From: DASUTW01 sp035513995
Lineage (GTDB): Bacteria > Actinomycetota > UBA4738 > CALAEC01
Reading direction: 5' to 3'
NCBI GenBank assembly: GCA_035513995.1
Contig: DATKBL010000075.1
Location: 1-33,008 of the forward strand
DNA length: 33,008 nt
Shown here piece by piece: positions 23,573-31,276 of this stretch. The stretch's first letter is position 1. Every line of letters begins with the position of its first letter. A program made the translations under genes and the position numbers. The notes beneath the pieces are model-generated. The model searched no databases and was not told the origin of the DNA. It saw nothing but the letters and a program-made list of their open reading frames with translations.

Positions 23573-25152
23573 CTCCGCGCGGCTCCCACGAGACGCGCCA
23601 GCACCCGGCGTTCAGCGGGAGGCAGTCCGAACAGCACCAGCACCAGCCCGTACACCAGCGTCCCGGCCGCCCCCGTCACCGCGAGGTCCACAGGCCAGGA
23701 GGCGCCCGAGACCAGGAAGTGAGCCGCGAACGCCGCGCCGAGCCCGAGGGCCAGGGGCACGGCCAGCAGCGCGTAGTGCCGCGTGAACGGCTGCATGCGG
23801 AGGAACTTCCAAACGAGCCACAGACGGGCGACCTTCGACAGCGCCATCGTCAGGGCGCCGGCGATCGCCGCCCCCTCGATCCCGAGACCGAACCCCCCGA
23901 TGAGGAGCACCGCCGCCCCGATGTCGAACGCGACCGAGGCCGCGTACACCACGAGGTCCCACCCCGTCCGCCCGATCATGATGAGGACGAACCCCACCGC
24001 GCCGGTGGCCACGTTCACGAGCTGACCGAGGAGCAGGATCCCCAGCGCCGTGGCGCCGGCCCCGAACTCCGCGCCGAAGAGACGCAGCGCGGCCTCCGGC
24101 GCCGCCGTCAGCACGATGAATACCGGGAGCGTCGCCGCGAGGGTCCACCGCGTCAGCTGCTTGTAGAGTCGGTCGAGCTTCTCGCGCTCTCCCCGGGCGT
24201 GCAGGTCGGCCACGAAGGGGCTGAACATCAGGCTCACCGAGATGATGAACAGGAGGAGGACCTGGCCGGCGCGGGCGGCGGCCGAGTAGATCCCCACGTC
24301 CTCCGAGGAGGCGTACACGGCGAGGACGAAGACGTCCGTCCAGAACAGCAGCTGGGAGAAGAGCGCCGCGGGGGCCCGCGGAGCTCCGTACCTCACGAGG
24401 TCGCGCACCTCGCCCGGCAGCGGGGGCTCGCTCCCGAACCCGCGCGTCTCCCGGTACCAGAGCCACGCCGCGGCGGCGGCGGCGGCGGCCCACGAGACCG
24501 CGTAGGCCAGCGTCGTGACGCCCACCGACCTGGCGACTACCCATCCGGCGAGGATCAGCGCGAACCACGCCAGCGGCTGGCCCATCCAGAACACGTAGAG
24601 GGTGTGACGCATGATCTTCAGTCCCCGTGTGGCCCCGAGGTAGACCTGGACCAGCGCCGCGAAGGGGATCGCCAGCGCGGCGGCGCGGAACGCCGGGGTC
24701 GCGGCCTCCACCGCGTCCGCCGCCAGGGCGCGCGCGATCGGCTCCGCGAGGACGAAGACGATCCCCGCCACCACGACGCTGAACAGCGTCGAGATGATCG
24801 AGGCGCGCATGACCACCGCGCGGACCCGGGATCGCTCCCCCTGTCCCACATCGATCGCGACGCGGCGCACCGCCGCCATGTCCATACCGAACCGGGAGAA
24901 GTAGCCAAGGACCAGCGCGCCCTGCGTCGCGAGGGTCACGATCCCGAACGCGGACGCCCCCAGAGAGCGGGTGATGAGCACCTGCGTGGCGAAGGTGGCG
25001 ATGATCGCGACCACCATCCCCACCACGTTCTGACCCGTGCCGGCAAGGATGGTCCGCTCGTCGCCGAAGCGCTCCAGTGGCAGTACAGACTCGAGCGCGC
25101 CGCGGATCCTGTCTGCTCGGGAGGGTCGCTTCCCGCTACTCGAGGTAGCCAA
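23569..25152 (-). CDS. Wzx/MurJ-type polysaccharide flippase
   Basis: 527 residues with about 12-14 hydrophobic segments, typical of the polysaccharide-exporter (MATE/MVF) superfamily that flips lipid-linked sugars across the membrane. N-terminal signature: GTGQNVVGMVVAIIATFATQVLITR then SLGASAFGIVTLA (first membrane helices), and later YSAAARAGQVLLLF and LFGAEFGAGATALGILLLGQ. The chosen TTG 25152 overlaps the upstream phosphodiesterase by 17 bases; a later start would lose part of the N-terminus but not TM1. An eight-Ala stretch encoded by a GCC/GCG run (about 24467-24490) lies in one membrane segment. No glycosyltransferases are in the window. Confidence 0.87.
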   Translation of the reverse strand: MATSSSGKRPSRADRIRGALESVLPLERFGDERTILAGTGQNVVGMVVAIIATFATQVLITRSLGASAFGIVTLATQGALVLGYFSRFGMDMAAVRRVAIDVGQGERSRVRAVVMRASIISTLFSVVVAGIVFVLAEPIARALAADAVEAATPAFRAAALAIPFAALVQVYLGATRGLKIMRHTLYVFWMGQPLAWFALILAGWVVARSVGVTTLAYAVSWAAAAAAAAWLWYRETRGFGSEPPLPGEVRDLVRYGAPRAPAALFSQLLFWTDVFVLAVYASSEDVGIYSAAARAGQVLLLFIISVSLMFSPFVADLHARGEREKLDRLYKQLTRWTLAATLPVFIVLTAAPEAALRLFGAEFGAGATALGILLLGQLVNVATGAVGFVLIMIGRTGWDLVVYAASVAFDIGAAVLLIGGFGLGIEGAAIAGALTMALSKVARLWLVWKFLRMQPFTRHYALLAVPLALGLGAAFAAHFLVSGASWPVDLAVTGAAGTLVYGLVLVLFGLPPAERRVLARLVGAARS

Positions 25153-26719
25153 GGCCCCGGAGGTGCTCCTCGACCTCGGCCGCCTCGTCGGCGTCCAGCC
25201 CGCTGTCGTCGGCCTCCTCCACGGACTCCGAGGGCGCAGCAGAGGCCGCGGCGGTCGATCGCTCCTCCCCCACCACAGCTTTCAGTACCTCGCCGTCGTG
25301 CTTGACCGAGGGCGTGACCCCGAGCGCGGCGAGCGTCGTCGGCGCAACGTCCACCAGGAGCGCGGGCCGCGCGAAGGCGTCGGCCCGCACCTCCGGACCG
25401 GCCGCCGCGATCACCCCGTCCATCCGATGATCGCCGGAGAGCCAGTCCGCGTCCTCGATCGAGGACTTCGCGTGGGTGAGGCTGTACCCCTCGGCCGGCT
25501 CCATGATGATGTCGGGGGCGGTGTCGGCGTAGCGGCCGCTGAAGAACTCCTCGCGCTTGTGGATCGCCTTGACCGGGCTCCGTCCCGTCGCGGGGTCGAC
25601 GAAGCCCGTCAGCGCCTCCATCATCCTGTCGCGCGTCGCCTCGAAGTTCGCCGGGTCGACGATACCCTCGGGCTCGCGACCGGCGAGGTTGATCGAGACC
25701 CCCTCGCCCGTGGAGCGCACGGCCGTGTAGGCCACGCTCCGCTTCCAGTTCACCGACTGCGGCAGCGACACCTTGCCGTGGAGCCCGAGCAGGTCGTAGA
25801 CCCGCCTCGCCAGCGACCGCACCTTCCCCCACTGCATCGGCCCGAACACCGCGCTCGACGCCGCGAACTTCAGGAACCCCAGGTGCTCGAGGAAGCGGTC
25901 CATGTGCAGGGCCCTCGTGCATGACCGGAACCCGTGGTCCGAGATGAACAGGACCAGGTCGTCGCCCCCCACGTGCGACAGGTGGCGGCCGAGCCCGTCG
26001 TCCAGCAGGCGGTAGACGTCCCGGATCTTCTCGGCGAGCGGCTCCTTCGAGAGCGTGGAGAAGTTCGGGTGATCGGGCGAGACGTACTTGGCGAGGCAGT
26101 GCTGGACGCGGTCGGTGGCCACGTACACGAGCGAGGCGAACCTCCAGTCGGTCGTTTCGAGGAGGTGCTCGTTGGCGTCGATCCGCCGTCGGGTCAGGTC
26201 CATCGCCTCGGCCAGGAACGGCTCGGGCTTGTTCCAGTAGGTGGTCCAGGACATCCCGTTGATCGGGTACGCCTTCCCCGCCGCCTCGAGCTCCTCCGCC
26301 AGCCCCTCCGGGTGGGTGTACGGACGCCCCTTCGGGAGCACGCCGCCCGAGATCAGCTTCCCCTTGATCCTCTGCGGCGGGAAGGTCAGGGGCACGTTGG
26401 TCATGATCGTCTCCACGCCCGCCGCAGTGAGATCGGGGAGGATGGTCTTCTCCTTGATCGAGCGGTAGGTCACCGGAAGCTTCTTCCGCGTCTCGAACTC
26501 ACGCTCGAAGATGTCGTAGACGCCGTGGTTGGAGGGCTCCACCCCGGTGAGGAACGAGGGCCAGGCCGACCAGGAGTGGTTGGGGACCGTGGACTTCAGG
26601 ACGCCCTTGGCGCCGCGGTCGATGAGCGACCGAAGGTTCGGGAGCAGGCCCGCCTCCAGCATGGGGTCGAGGATTCGCCAGTCGGCCCCGTCCCATCCGA
26701 TGAGCAGCACTCGTGACAT
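25136..26719 (-). CDS. Alkaline-phosphatase-fold phosphodiesterase / nucleotide pyrophosphatase family
   Basis: 527 residues. ATG 26719 (MSRVLLIGWDGADW) is preceded by GAAGGA. Residues expected to hold two metals are visible: Asp10 in GWDGADW, a nucleophile region in NHSWSAWPSFLTG, DRVQH, ISDHGF and a late SGDHRMDG. No signal peptide, so it appears cytoplasmic. The C-terminus is acidic (EEADDSGLDADEAAEVEEH) and ends LRGLGYLE, a tail often seen in sulfatases and related phosphodiesterases. The final residues overlap the flippase start. It probably acts on a phosphodiester or nucleotide-sugar substrate linked to envelope glycan assembly; that link is inferred from position only. Confidence 0.85.
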   Translation of the reverse strand: MSRVLLIGWDGADWRILDPMLEAGLLPNLRSLIDRGAKGVLKSTVPNHSWSAWPSFLTGVEPSNHGVYDIFEREFETRKKLPVTYRSIKEKTILPDLTAAGVETIMTNVPLTFPPQRIKGKLISGGVLPKGRPYTHPEGLAEELEAAGKAYPINGMSWTTYWNKPEPFLAEAMDLTRRRIDANEHLLETTDWRFASLVYVATDRVQHCLAKYVSPDHPNFSTLSKEPLAEKIRDVYRLLDDGLGRHLSHVGGDDLVLFISDHGFRSCTRALHMDRFLEHLGFLKFAASSAVFGPMQWGKVRSLARRVYDLLGLHGKVSLPQSVNWKRSVAYTAVRSTGEGVSINLAGREPEGIVDPANFEATRDRMMEALTGFVDPATGRSPVKAIHKREEFFSGRYADTAPDIIMEPAEGYSLTHAKSSIEDADWLSGDHRMDGVIAAAGPEVRADAFARPALLVDVAPTTLAALGVTPSVKHDGEVLKAVVGEERSTAAASAAPSESVEEADDSGLDADEAAEVEEHLRGLGYLE

Positions 26720-26763
26720 GCAAATCCTTCGATGTCGTGATCGGTCCCCGCGAGCGACTCGGT

Positions 26764-26769
26764 AGTGTA
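26764..26769 (-). promoter_or_regulatory. Possible -10 box TACACT for the phosphodiesterase-flippase pair
   Basis: AACTACACT on the minus strand, 44 bases before ATG 26719, within the 83-bp gap after the sortase gene. No convincing -35; read-through from the sortase gene is also possible. Confidence 0.25.
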
Positions 26770-26802
26770 GTTGCCCTCGCGGCGGCCTGCCCAGCGCGAC
26801 CC

Positions 26803-27501
26803 TCAGGCCACCTCGCTCGAGACCAGCTCGGCCCGGACGATCATCCGCTCGCTGGCGCTCCCCGGCGGATGGCAGGTCGTGAGGGTGAGGACCGAGGCTC
26901 CCTGCACCCCGCCCAGGACCCCCACGTCGTTCGGGGTCGTGACCCACGGGGAGCCGGCCACCTCGTACACGCACCGGCCTACCGGCGTGATCACGACGAT
27001 CTCGTCGCCGTCGCGCAGCCGGTGGAGATCGGCGAAGGGCTTCGAGTACGTGGTGCGATGCCCGGCGATCGCGGCGTTGCCGACCTCGCAGGGGAAGGCG
27101 GTCTGCTCGTAGTGCCCGGCCCCGGCGCGCAGCGCCGCGAGCGAGGTCCCCTCGACCACCACGGCATCGACCTGGAGCCGGGGGATCGTGATCTTCGTCA
27201 GCGCGTCCCCCGTCTGGATGGTCCGCGCCACGTAGGCCCGGCGCGTCTCGGGCTCGGCGAACGCCACCTCGAGCCTCGCCTGCCGCCAGTCCCCGTACAG
27301 ATTCGTGAGGAGGGGGTAGGAGAGGAGCCCCGCGCCGCCCAGCAGCAGCAGCACCGAGAGAGTGCCGATCACCCGCCGGGGGACGGGACGACGGCGCCAG
27401 GTGTCCACCACCATCCCCGCCGTGGAGCGGACGCCCCGCCCCTCGCGGTCGCGAGGGAGCACGGCCGAAGGGTAGAGCGGCTCGCGCTCTTCCTCGGTCA
27501 T
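26803..27501 (-). CDS. Class E-like sortase
   Basis: 232 residues. A cytoplasmic N-terminus (1-43) is followed by one membrane segment (about 44-65) and an extracellular catalytic domain, the type II topology of sortases. Catalytic residues: His148 in AIAGHRTTY, Cys210 in TLTTCHPPG and Arg219 in SERMIVRAEL. The TLTTC-H-P sequence and the GHRTTYxxPFxDLxRL context fit class E sortases of high-GC actinobacteria. ATG 27501 lies exactly seven bases after a TAGACT -10 box. No protein with a sortase sorting tail is seen in the window, so its substrate is encoded elsewhere. Confidence 0.88.
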   Translation of the reverse strand: MTEEEREPLYPSAVLPRDREGRGVRSTAGMVVDTWRRRPVPRRVIGTLSVLLLLGGAGLLSYPLLTNLYGDWRQARLEVAFAEPETRRAYVARTIQTGDALTKITIPRLQVDAVVVEGTSLAALRAGAGHYEQTAFPCEVGNAAIAGHRTTYSKPFADLHRLRDGDEIVVITPVGRCVYEVAGSPWVTTPNDVGVLGGVQGASVLTLTTCHPPGSASERMIVRAELVSSEVA

Positions 27502-27508
27502 GGCCCGG

Positions 27509-27514
27509 AGTCTA
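27509..27514 (-). promoter_or_regulatory. -10 box TAGACT for the sortase gene
   Basis: GATAGACT on the minus strand ends seven bases before ATG 27501, so the mRNA is predicted to be leaderless. No clear -35. Confidence 0.5.
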
Positions 27515-27567
27515 TCTCCGGGCCGATGCGCGACGTCGTTGACACGGGGGCCCCGGGTTGTGTATAT

Positions 27568-27611
27568 ATCGGTTCGATACATCGAACCGATACATCGAAC
27601 CGATACATCGA
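27568..27611. promoter_or_regulatory. Repeated operator upstream of the PadR gene
   Basis: ATCGGTTCGAT (27568-27578), two bases, then ATCGAACCGAT (27581-27591) form a perfect 11-bp inverted repeat. The right half with its AC spacer is then repeated in tandem (27594-27604) and begins a third time (ATCGA, 27607-27611). The A+T content is well above the surroundings, and GGGAGAG with GTG 27627 follows directly. This looks like the self-operator of the PadR repressor, with more than one binding register; it also lies upstream of the divergent sortase. Confidence 0.7.
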
Positions 27612-27626
27612 GGGAAGGGAGAGTAG

Positions 27627-28190
27627 GTGCTCGAGTTCGCGATCCTAGGGCTCCTGAAGGAGCGTTCCATGCACGGCTATCAGCTCAAGAAGCGCCTGGC
27701 CGACGCCCTGGGAACGTTCTGGCAGGTCTCTTACGGCTCCCTCTACCCCGCGCTGAAGCGGCTTCAGAAGCAGGAGGCCGTGGAGATGGTGTTCCCGAAG
27801 GGAGAGGTCGGGCGCCGCAAGAACGTCTACCGGATCACCGAGACGGGCGAGCGCCTCTTCGCCGAGCTCGGCGAGAGCACCCAGGAGGACTCCGACGACA
27901 ACGGCTTCCGCGTCCGGCTGGCCTTCTTCCGTCACCTGAAGCCAGAGGCGAGGATCGGCGTGATGGAGCGCCGCCGCGCCGTCCTGGTCGTCCGGCTCCG
28001 TGAGCTCAAGGATCGGCTCGCCTCCTACCGCGAGCGCGTGGACGGCTACACGCTTTCCCTGATGCGCCACGGCATGGACACGACCGAACACGACATCCGC
28101 TGGCTCGACGACATGATCCAGGCAGAGCGTCGGGCCAGCCGGAGCGGCCGCAAGCGCCGCGCCCCGGGGAAGAAGGGAGTCAGGGCATGA
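27627..28190 (+). CDS. PadR family transcriptional regulator
   Basis: 187 residues from GTG 27627 with GGGAGAG upstream. The N-terminal winged-helix domain shows the PadR signature: FAILGLLKERSMHGYQLKKRL, FWQVSYGSLYPALKRLQKQ, GRRKNVYRITETGERLF. The C-terminal part (about 95-165) is helical, for dimerisation (PadR_C-like), and ends in a basic tail (RRASRSGRKRRAPGKKG). The stop overlaps the ino1 start (ATGA), so it likely controls ino1 together with itself through the repeats at 27568-27611. I recall the same pairing in mycobacteria (Rv0047c with ino1 Rv0046c). The effector is unknown. Confidence 0.92.
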   Translation: MLEFAILGLLKERSMHGYQLKKRLADALGTFWQVSYGSLYPALKRLQKQEAVEMVFPKGEVGRRKNVYRITETGERLFAELGESTQEDSDDNGFRVRLAFFRHLKPEARIGVMERRRAVLVVRLRELKDRLASYRERVDGYTLSLMRHGMDTTEHDIRWLDDMIQAERRASRSGRKRRAPGKKGVRA

Positions 28191-29311
28191 GCAAGGTCCG
28201 TCTGGCCATCGTGGGGGTCGGCAACTGCGCCTCCTCCTTGGTGCAGGGCCTGGAGTTCTACAGAGACGCCGACCCCGGCGAGCAGGTGCCCGGGCTCATG
28301 CACGTCCGGCTCGGCCCGTACCACGTCTCCGACGTGGAGGTTGTGACCGCGTTCGACGTGGACGGCAAGAAGGTCGGCCGAGACGTCTCCGAGGCCATCT
28401 TCGCCGAGCCCAACAACACGATCCGGTTCGCCGACGTGCCCCCGACCGGCGTCGACGTCCTCCGCGGCCCCACCCTGGACGGCTTCGGCCACTACTACCG
28501 AGAGATGGCCGAGGAGTCCGACTTGCAGCCGGTGGACGTGGCCGAGGCGATTCGCAAGGCCGAGGCCGACGTCGTGATCAGCTACCTCCCCGTCGGCAGC
28601 GAGCAGGCCGCGCGCCACTACGCGCAGGCCGCGATCGACGCCGGCGCGGGGTTCGTGAACTGCATGCCGGTCTTCATCGCCTCCGACCGCGCGTGGGCGA
28701 AGCGCTTCGGCGACGCCCGGCTCCCGATCGTCGGCGACGACATCAAGTCGCAGGTCGGCGCCACGATCATCCACCGCATGCTCGCCAAGCTCTTCGAGGA
28801 TCGGGGCGTGGCTCTCGACCACACCTCCCAGCTGAACTTCGGCGGCAACATGGACTTCATGAACATGCTGGAGCGCGAGCGGCTGACGTCGAAGAAGATC
28901 TCCAAGACGCAGGCCGTCACCTCGCAGCTGCGCGACGGCATCGCCTCTCAGGACATCCACATCGGCCCGTCCGACCACGTGCCCTGGCTGAAGGACCGCA
29001 AGTGGGCCCACATCCGGCTGGAGGGTCGCGAGTTCGGGGGCATCCCGGTCTCTGTGGAGCTGAAGCTCGAGGTGTGGGACTCGCCCAACTCGGCGGGGGT
29101 GGCGATCGACGCGATCCGTTCCGCGAAGCTCGCCAAGGATCGCGGCGTGGGCGGCCCGCTGATCGGACCGTCTGCCTACCTGATGAAGTCGCCCCCGGTC
29201 CAGTTCTCCGACGACGCCGCGAGGGACATGGTCGAGGAGTTCATCCTCGGCAACGGCGGCGCCAGGGACCAGGACTGGACGAAGTTCTTCGACGTCCAGC
29301 CGCAGGGCTGA
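28187..29311 (+). CDS. ino1: myo-Inositol-1-phosphate synthase
   Basis: 374 residues. It converts glucose 6-phosphate to 1D-myo-inositol 3-phosphate with NAD, the first step toward phosphatidylinositol, mycothiol and other inositol compounds. Key features: NAD-binding GVGNCASSLVQG (residues 10-21), DVDGKKVGRDV, SYLPVGSEQAARHYAQAAID, DDIKSQVGATIIHR, the conserved GGNMDFMNMLERERLTSKK (about 223-241), SDHVPWLKDRKWA and LEVWDSPNSAGVAIDAIR. The length fits the short actinobacterial/archaeal type. ATG 28187 overlaps the padR stop by four bases, so the two are coupled. Confidence 0.96.
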   Translation: MSKVRLAIVGVGNCASSLVQGLEFYRDADPGEQVPGLMHVRLGPYHVSDVEVVTAFDVDGKKVGRDVSEAIFAEPNNTIRFADVPPTGVDVLRGPTLDGFGHYYREMAEESDLQPVDVAEAIRKAEADVVISYLPVGSEQAARHYAQAAIDAGAGFVNCMPVFIASDRAWAKRFGDARLPIVGDDIKSQVGATIIHRMLAKLFEDRGVALDHTSQLNFGGNMDFMNMLERERLTSKKISKTQAVTSQLRDGIASQDIHIGPSDHVPWLKDRKWAHIRLEGREFGGIPVSVELKLEVWDSPNSAGVAIDAIRSAKLAKDRGVGGPLIGPSAYLMKSPPVQFSDDAARDMVEEFILGNGGARDQDWTKFFDVQPQG

Positions 29312-29343
29312 CCCGGGCCGCACGACGGCCGACCAGCGGGGCC

Positions 29344-29349
29344 TAGACT
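29344..29349 (+). promoter_or_regulatory. -10 box TAGACT for the second MFS gene
   Basis: GCCTAGACT ends six bases before ATG 29356 with no ribosome site, so the gene seems to have its own leaderless promoter although it follows ino1 by only 44 bases. Confidence 0.45.
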
Positions 29350-29355
29350 CCTCGC

Positions 29356-30807
29356 ATGCGCGCCGAAGGGCTTCGGGCGGTGCTGGGCGAACGCCGGTTC
29401 CGGCGGCTCGTCACGTCGCAGTGGAGCTCCCAGGCCGCCGACGGCCTCTATCAGATCGCGCTGGCCGCCGTCCTGATCTTCGACGTGTCGACCGCGGAGA
29501 CACCAGCCCAGGTCACGAAGGTTCTCGCCGCCACGCTGCTCCCCTTCTCCGTCATCGGGCCGTTCACCGGACCCTTCATCGACCGCTTCTCCCGCCGCTC
29601 GATCCTCGTGGGCTCGAGCATCGTGCGTGCCTGCCTGACCCTCCTGCTCCTGATCGCCCTGGACTGGCCCGAGCCCTTGCTGCTCGCCCTGATCGTGGCC
29701 AACGTGTCGGTGAACCGCTTCTTCCACGCCACGAAGTCGGCGGTGATCCCCGTGACCGTGAGGCCGGATCGCTACCTCCTGGCGAATACGGTCTCCAGCG
29801 TCGGGGGCATGGTGTTCGGCCTCGCCGGTGCGGTCGTGGGCGGCCCGATGACAGACCTGCTCTCGGTTCGGGTCGTCATCCTCGCGGCGGCGGCTCTCAT
29901 GGTCGCGTCGGCCTTCGTGGCCGCGACGGTCGACCTCCCCCGGGGTGAGAAGCGCGGCCTGACGGGGATCCTGTCGGAGCTCCGGCAGAACGCGCGCGAC
30001 GTGGCCGACGGCCTCCGGGCCCTGCGCAGCCGTCCCCGAGCGACCTACGCGGTCACGGCAGTCTGGACGATCCGCGGCCTCCTCGGGTTCCTGCTCCTGG
30101 CCGGCCTGATGCTGGTGCGCGCCCGGCTCGAGCTGGCCGTGACCGGGTTCTCGGCGCTGCTCGCATCGGTGGCGGTCGGTGGCTTCGTCGGGGCGCTGCT
30201 CGTCGCCCCGGCGGCCCAGCGGCTCGGGATGTCGGGGGTCGCCCCGCTCGCCTACGTGCTCGCCGCGCTGGCGACGCTGGCCGTCGCCCCCCTGCCGTCG
30301 ATCCCCACGATCCTCGGCTCGCTGTTCGTCGGCGGCCTGGCGATGTCGGCGACCAAGATCACCGCCGACACCATGATCCAGCGCGCCCTCCCCGACCGCT
30401 TCCGCGGCCGGGCCTTCGCCGTGTACGACATCGGCTACAACGGCGTGTTCGTGCTGGCGGCTCTGATCCCCACCCTGTTGGTTCCCGTGATCGGCGAGGT
30501 CGGCGTGGTGACCGCCGCAGGGACGATGGGGCTCGCGGCCGCCGCGCTGCTGGCGCGGTGGCGCGGACGCCTGGACGAGGAGATCGAGGTCCGCGCCTAC
30601 GCGGGCGGGCGAGCGGATGAGACCCCGCGCGAGGTCGTCATCAGAGGCAAGGCTCTTCAGGTGGCCGAGGTGGAGCGCTCATGGCGCGAGGACCGCGCCG
30701 GCGAGCACCTGCTCGTCTTCGTGCTCCGCCTCGAGGACGGCCGGCGGGTCCAGATCAGCCGCGACGAAGCGTGGCGCCTCGACCGGTTCCTCGACGAGCG
30801 GGGCTAG
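29356..30807 (+). CDS. MFS transporter with an additional C-terminal soluble domain
   Basis: 483 residues. Residues about 10-405 form an MFS membrane domain with about 12 hydrophobic segments; GPFIDRFSRRSILVG is the conserved TM2-TM3 loop. It resembles the enterobactin-exporter/MFS_3 type, as does the membrane half of the tmk fusion, but the substrate is not predictable. After TM12 a soluble part of about 75 residues follows (EIEVRAYAGGRADETP, VIRGKALQVAEVERSWRED, LLVFVLRLEDGRRVQISRDE, AWRLDRFLDERG). It is an alpha/beta-looking module that I recall only as a small stand-alone domain family (DUF6504-like, by memory). Its TAG shares CTAG with the convergent sodX stop. Confidence 0.85.
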   Translation: MRAEGLRAVLGERRFRRLVTSQWSSQAADGLYQIALAAVLIFDVSTAETPAQVTKVLAATLLPFSVIGPFTGPFIDRFSRRSILVGSSIVRACLTLLLLIALDWPEPLLLALIVANVSVNRFFHATKSAVIPVTVRPDRYLLANTVSSVGGMVFGLAGAVVGGPMTDLLSVRVVILAAAALMVASAFVAATVDLPRGEKRGLTGILSELRQNARDVADGLRALRSRPRATYAVTAVWTIRGLLGFLLLAGLMLVRARLELAVTGFSALLASVAVGGFVGALLVAPAAQRLGMSGVAPLAYVLAALATLAVAPLPSIPTILGSLFVGGLAMSATKITADTMIQRALPDRFRGRAFAVYDIGYNGVFVLAALIPTLLVPVIGEVGVVTAAGTMGLAAAALLARWRGRLDEEIEVRAYAGGRADETPREVVIRGKALQVAEVERSWREDRAGEHLLVFVLRLEDGRRVQISRDEAWRLDRFLDERG

Positions 30808-31187
30808 ACGAACCGGGGATCCGGGAGGTAGCGGAACAGAGCGACGCCGGCGATGTCGCCCCGGCCGACCGGGCCGAAGGCGCGACCGTCGGTAGAGCTC
30901 GTGGGGTCGTCGCCCTCGACGAGGTACTCGTCCTCGCCCAGCACCCGCTCCCCCACCAGGTCGCCCGGCAGCGCCGTCACCCGCTTCACCATCTCGAAGT
31001 CGCGCGTGGCCGGCAGCACCACGACGACATCCCCCCCTCGGATCCGCCCCCGTCGCACGCAGAGCAGCTGATCCCCCGGCCGGAGGGTCGGGGCCATGCT
31101 CTCTCCCTCGACCAGCACCCGGAACGGCCGGCGCCACACCGCCCAGGCCGCGCCCGCGACGACCGCGATCAGGAGCGCCCTCCGCAT
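30804..31187 (-). CDS. sodX: Nickel superoxide dismutase maturation protease (S24/S26 family)
   Basis: 127 residues. A small signal-peptidase-like protease that removes the propeptide of NiSOD so that His1 of the nickel hook is exposed. A hydrophobic N-terminus (about 4-18) precedes the catalytic Ser30 in VEGESMAPTLRPGD and Lys68 in FEMVKRVTALPGD, the Ser-Lys dyad of this family. The gene is divergent from sodN (90 bases apart), which makes SodX more likely than a general signal peptidase. ATG 31187 lies six bases after a TAGGCT -10. The stop shares CTAG with the convergent MFS gene. Confidence 0.92.
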   Translation of the reverse strand: MRRALLIAVVAGAAWAVWRRPFRVLVEGESMAPTLRPGDQLLCVRRGRIRGGDVVVVLPATRDFEMVKRVTALPGDLVGERVLGEDEYLVEGDDPTSSTDGRAFGPVGRGDIAGVALFRYLPDPRFV

Positions 31188-31193
31188 GCGCGA

Positions 31194-31209
31194 AGCCTAC
31201 CCGGGTAGG
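31194..31209 (-). promoter_or_regulatory. sodX -10 box overlapping a 14-bp palindrome
   Basis: TAGGCT (31194-31199, minus strand) ends six bases before the sodX ATG. The perfect palindrome CCTACCCGGGTAGG (31196-31209) overlaps it, so a dimeric regulator bound there would block sodX and could also affect sodN. No match to a known nickel-regulator (Nur) box could be judged by eye. Confidence 0.5.
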
Positions 31210-31240
31210 AACGAGGTGGCCGCTCCCGACGAGCGGGTGA

Positions 31241-31246
31241 TAGCGT
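31241..31246 (+). promoter_or_regulatory. -10 box TAGCGT for sodN
   Basis: TGATAGCGT reads as an extended -10 on the plus strand, 30 bases before ATG 31277. The leader includes the AAGGAGG ribosome site at about 31262-31268, so sodN is not leaderless. Confidence 0.4.
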
Positions 31247-31276
31247 GGCGAGCACCAGATGAAGGAGGCGAACGGC

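Noticed and set aside
27568..27611. CRISPR-like or satellite repeats
   Set aside because: Only two to three 13-bp units without spacers, in front of a PadR gene; an operator array explains it better.
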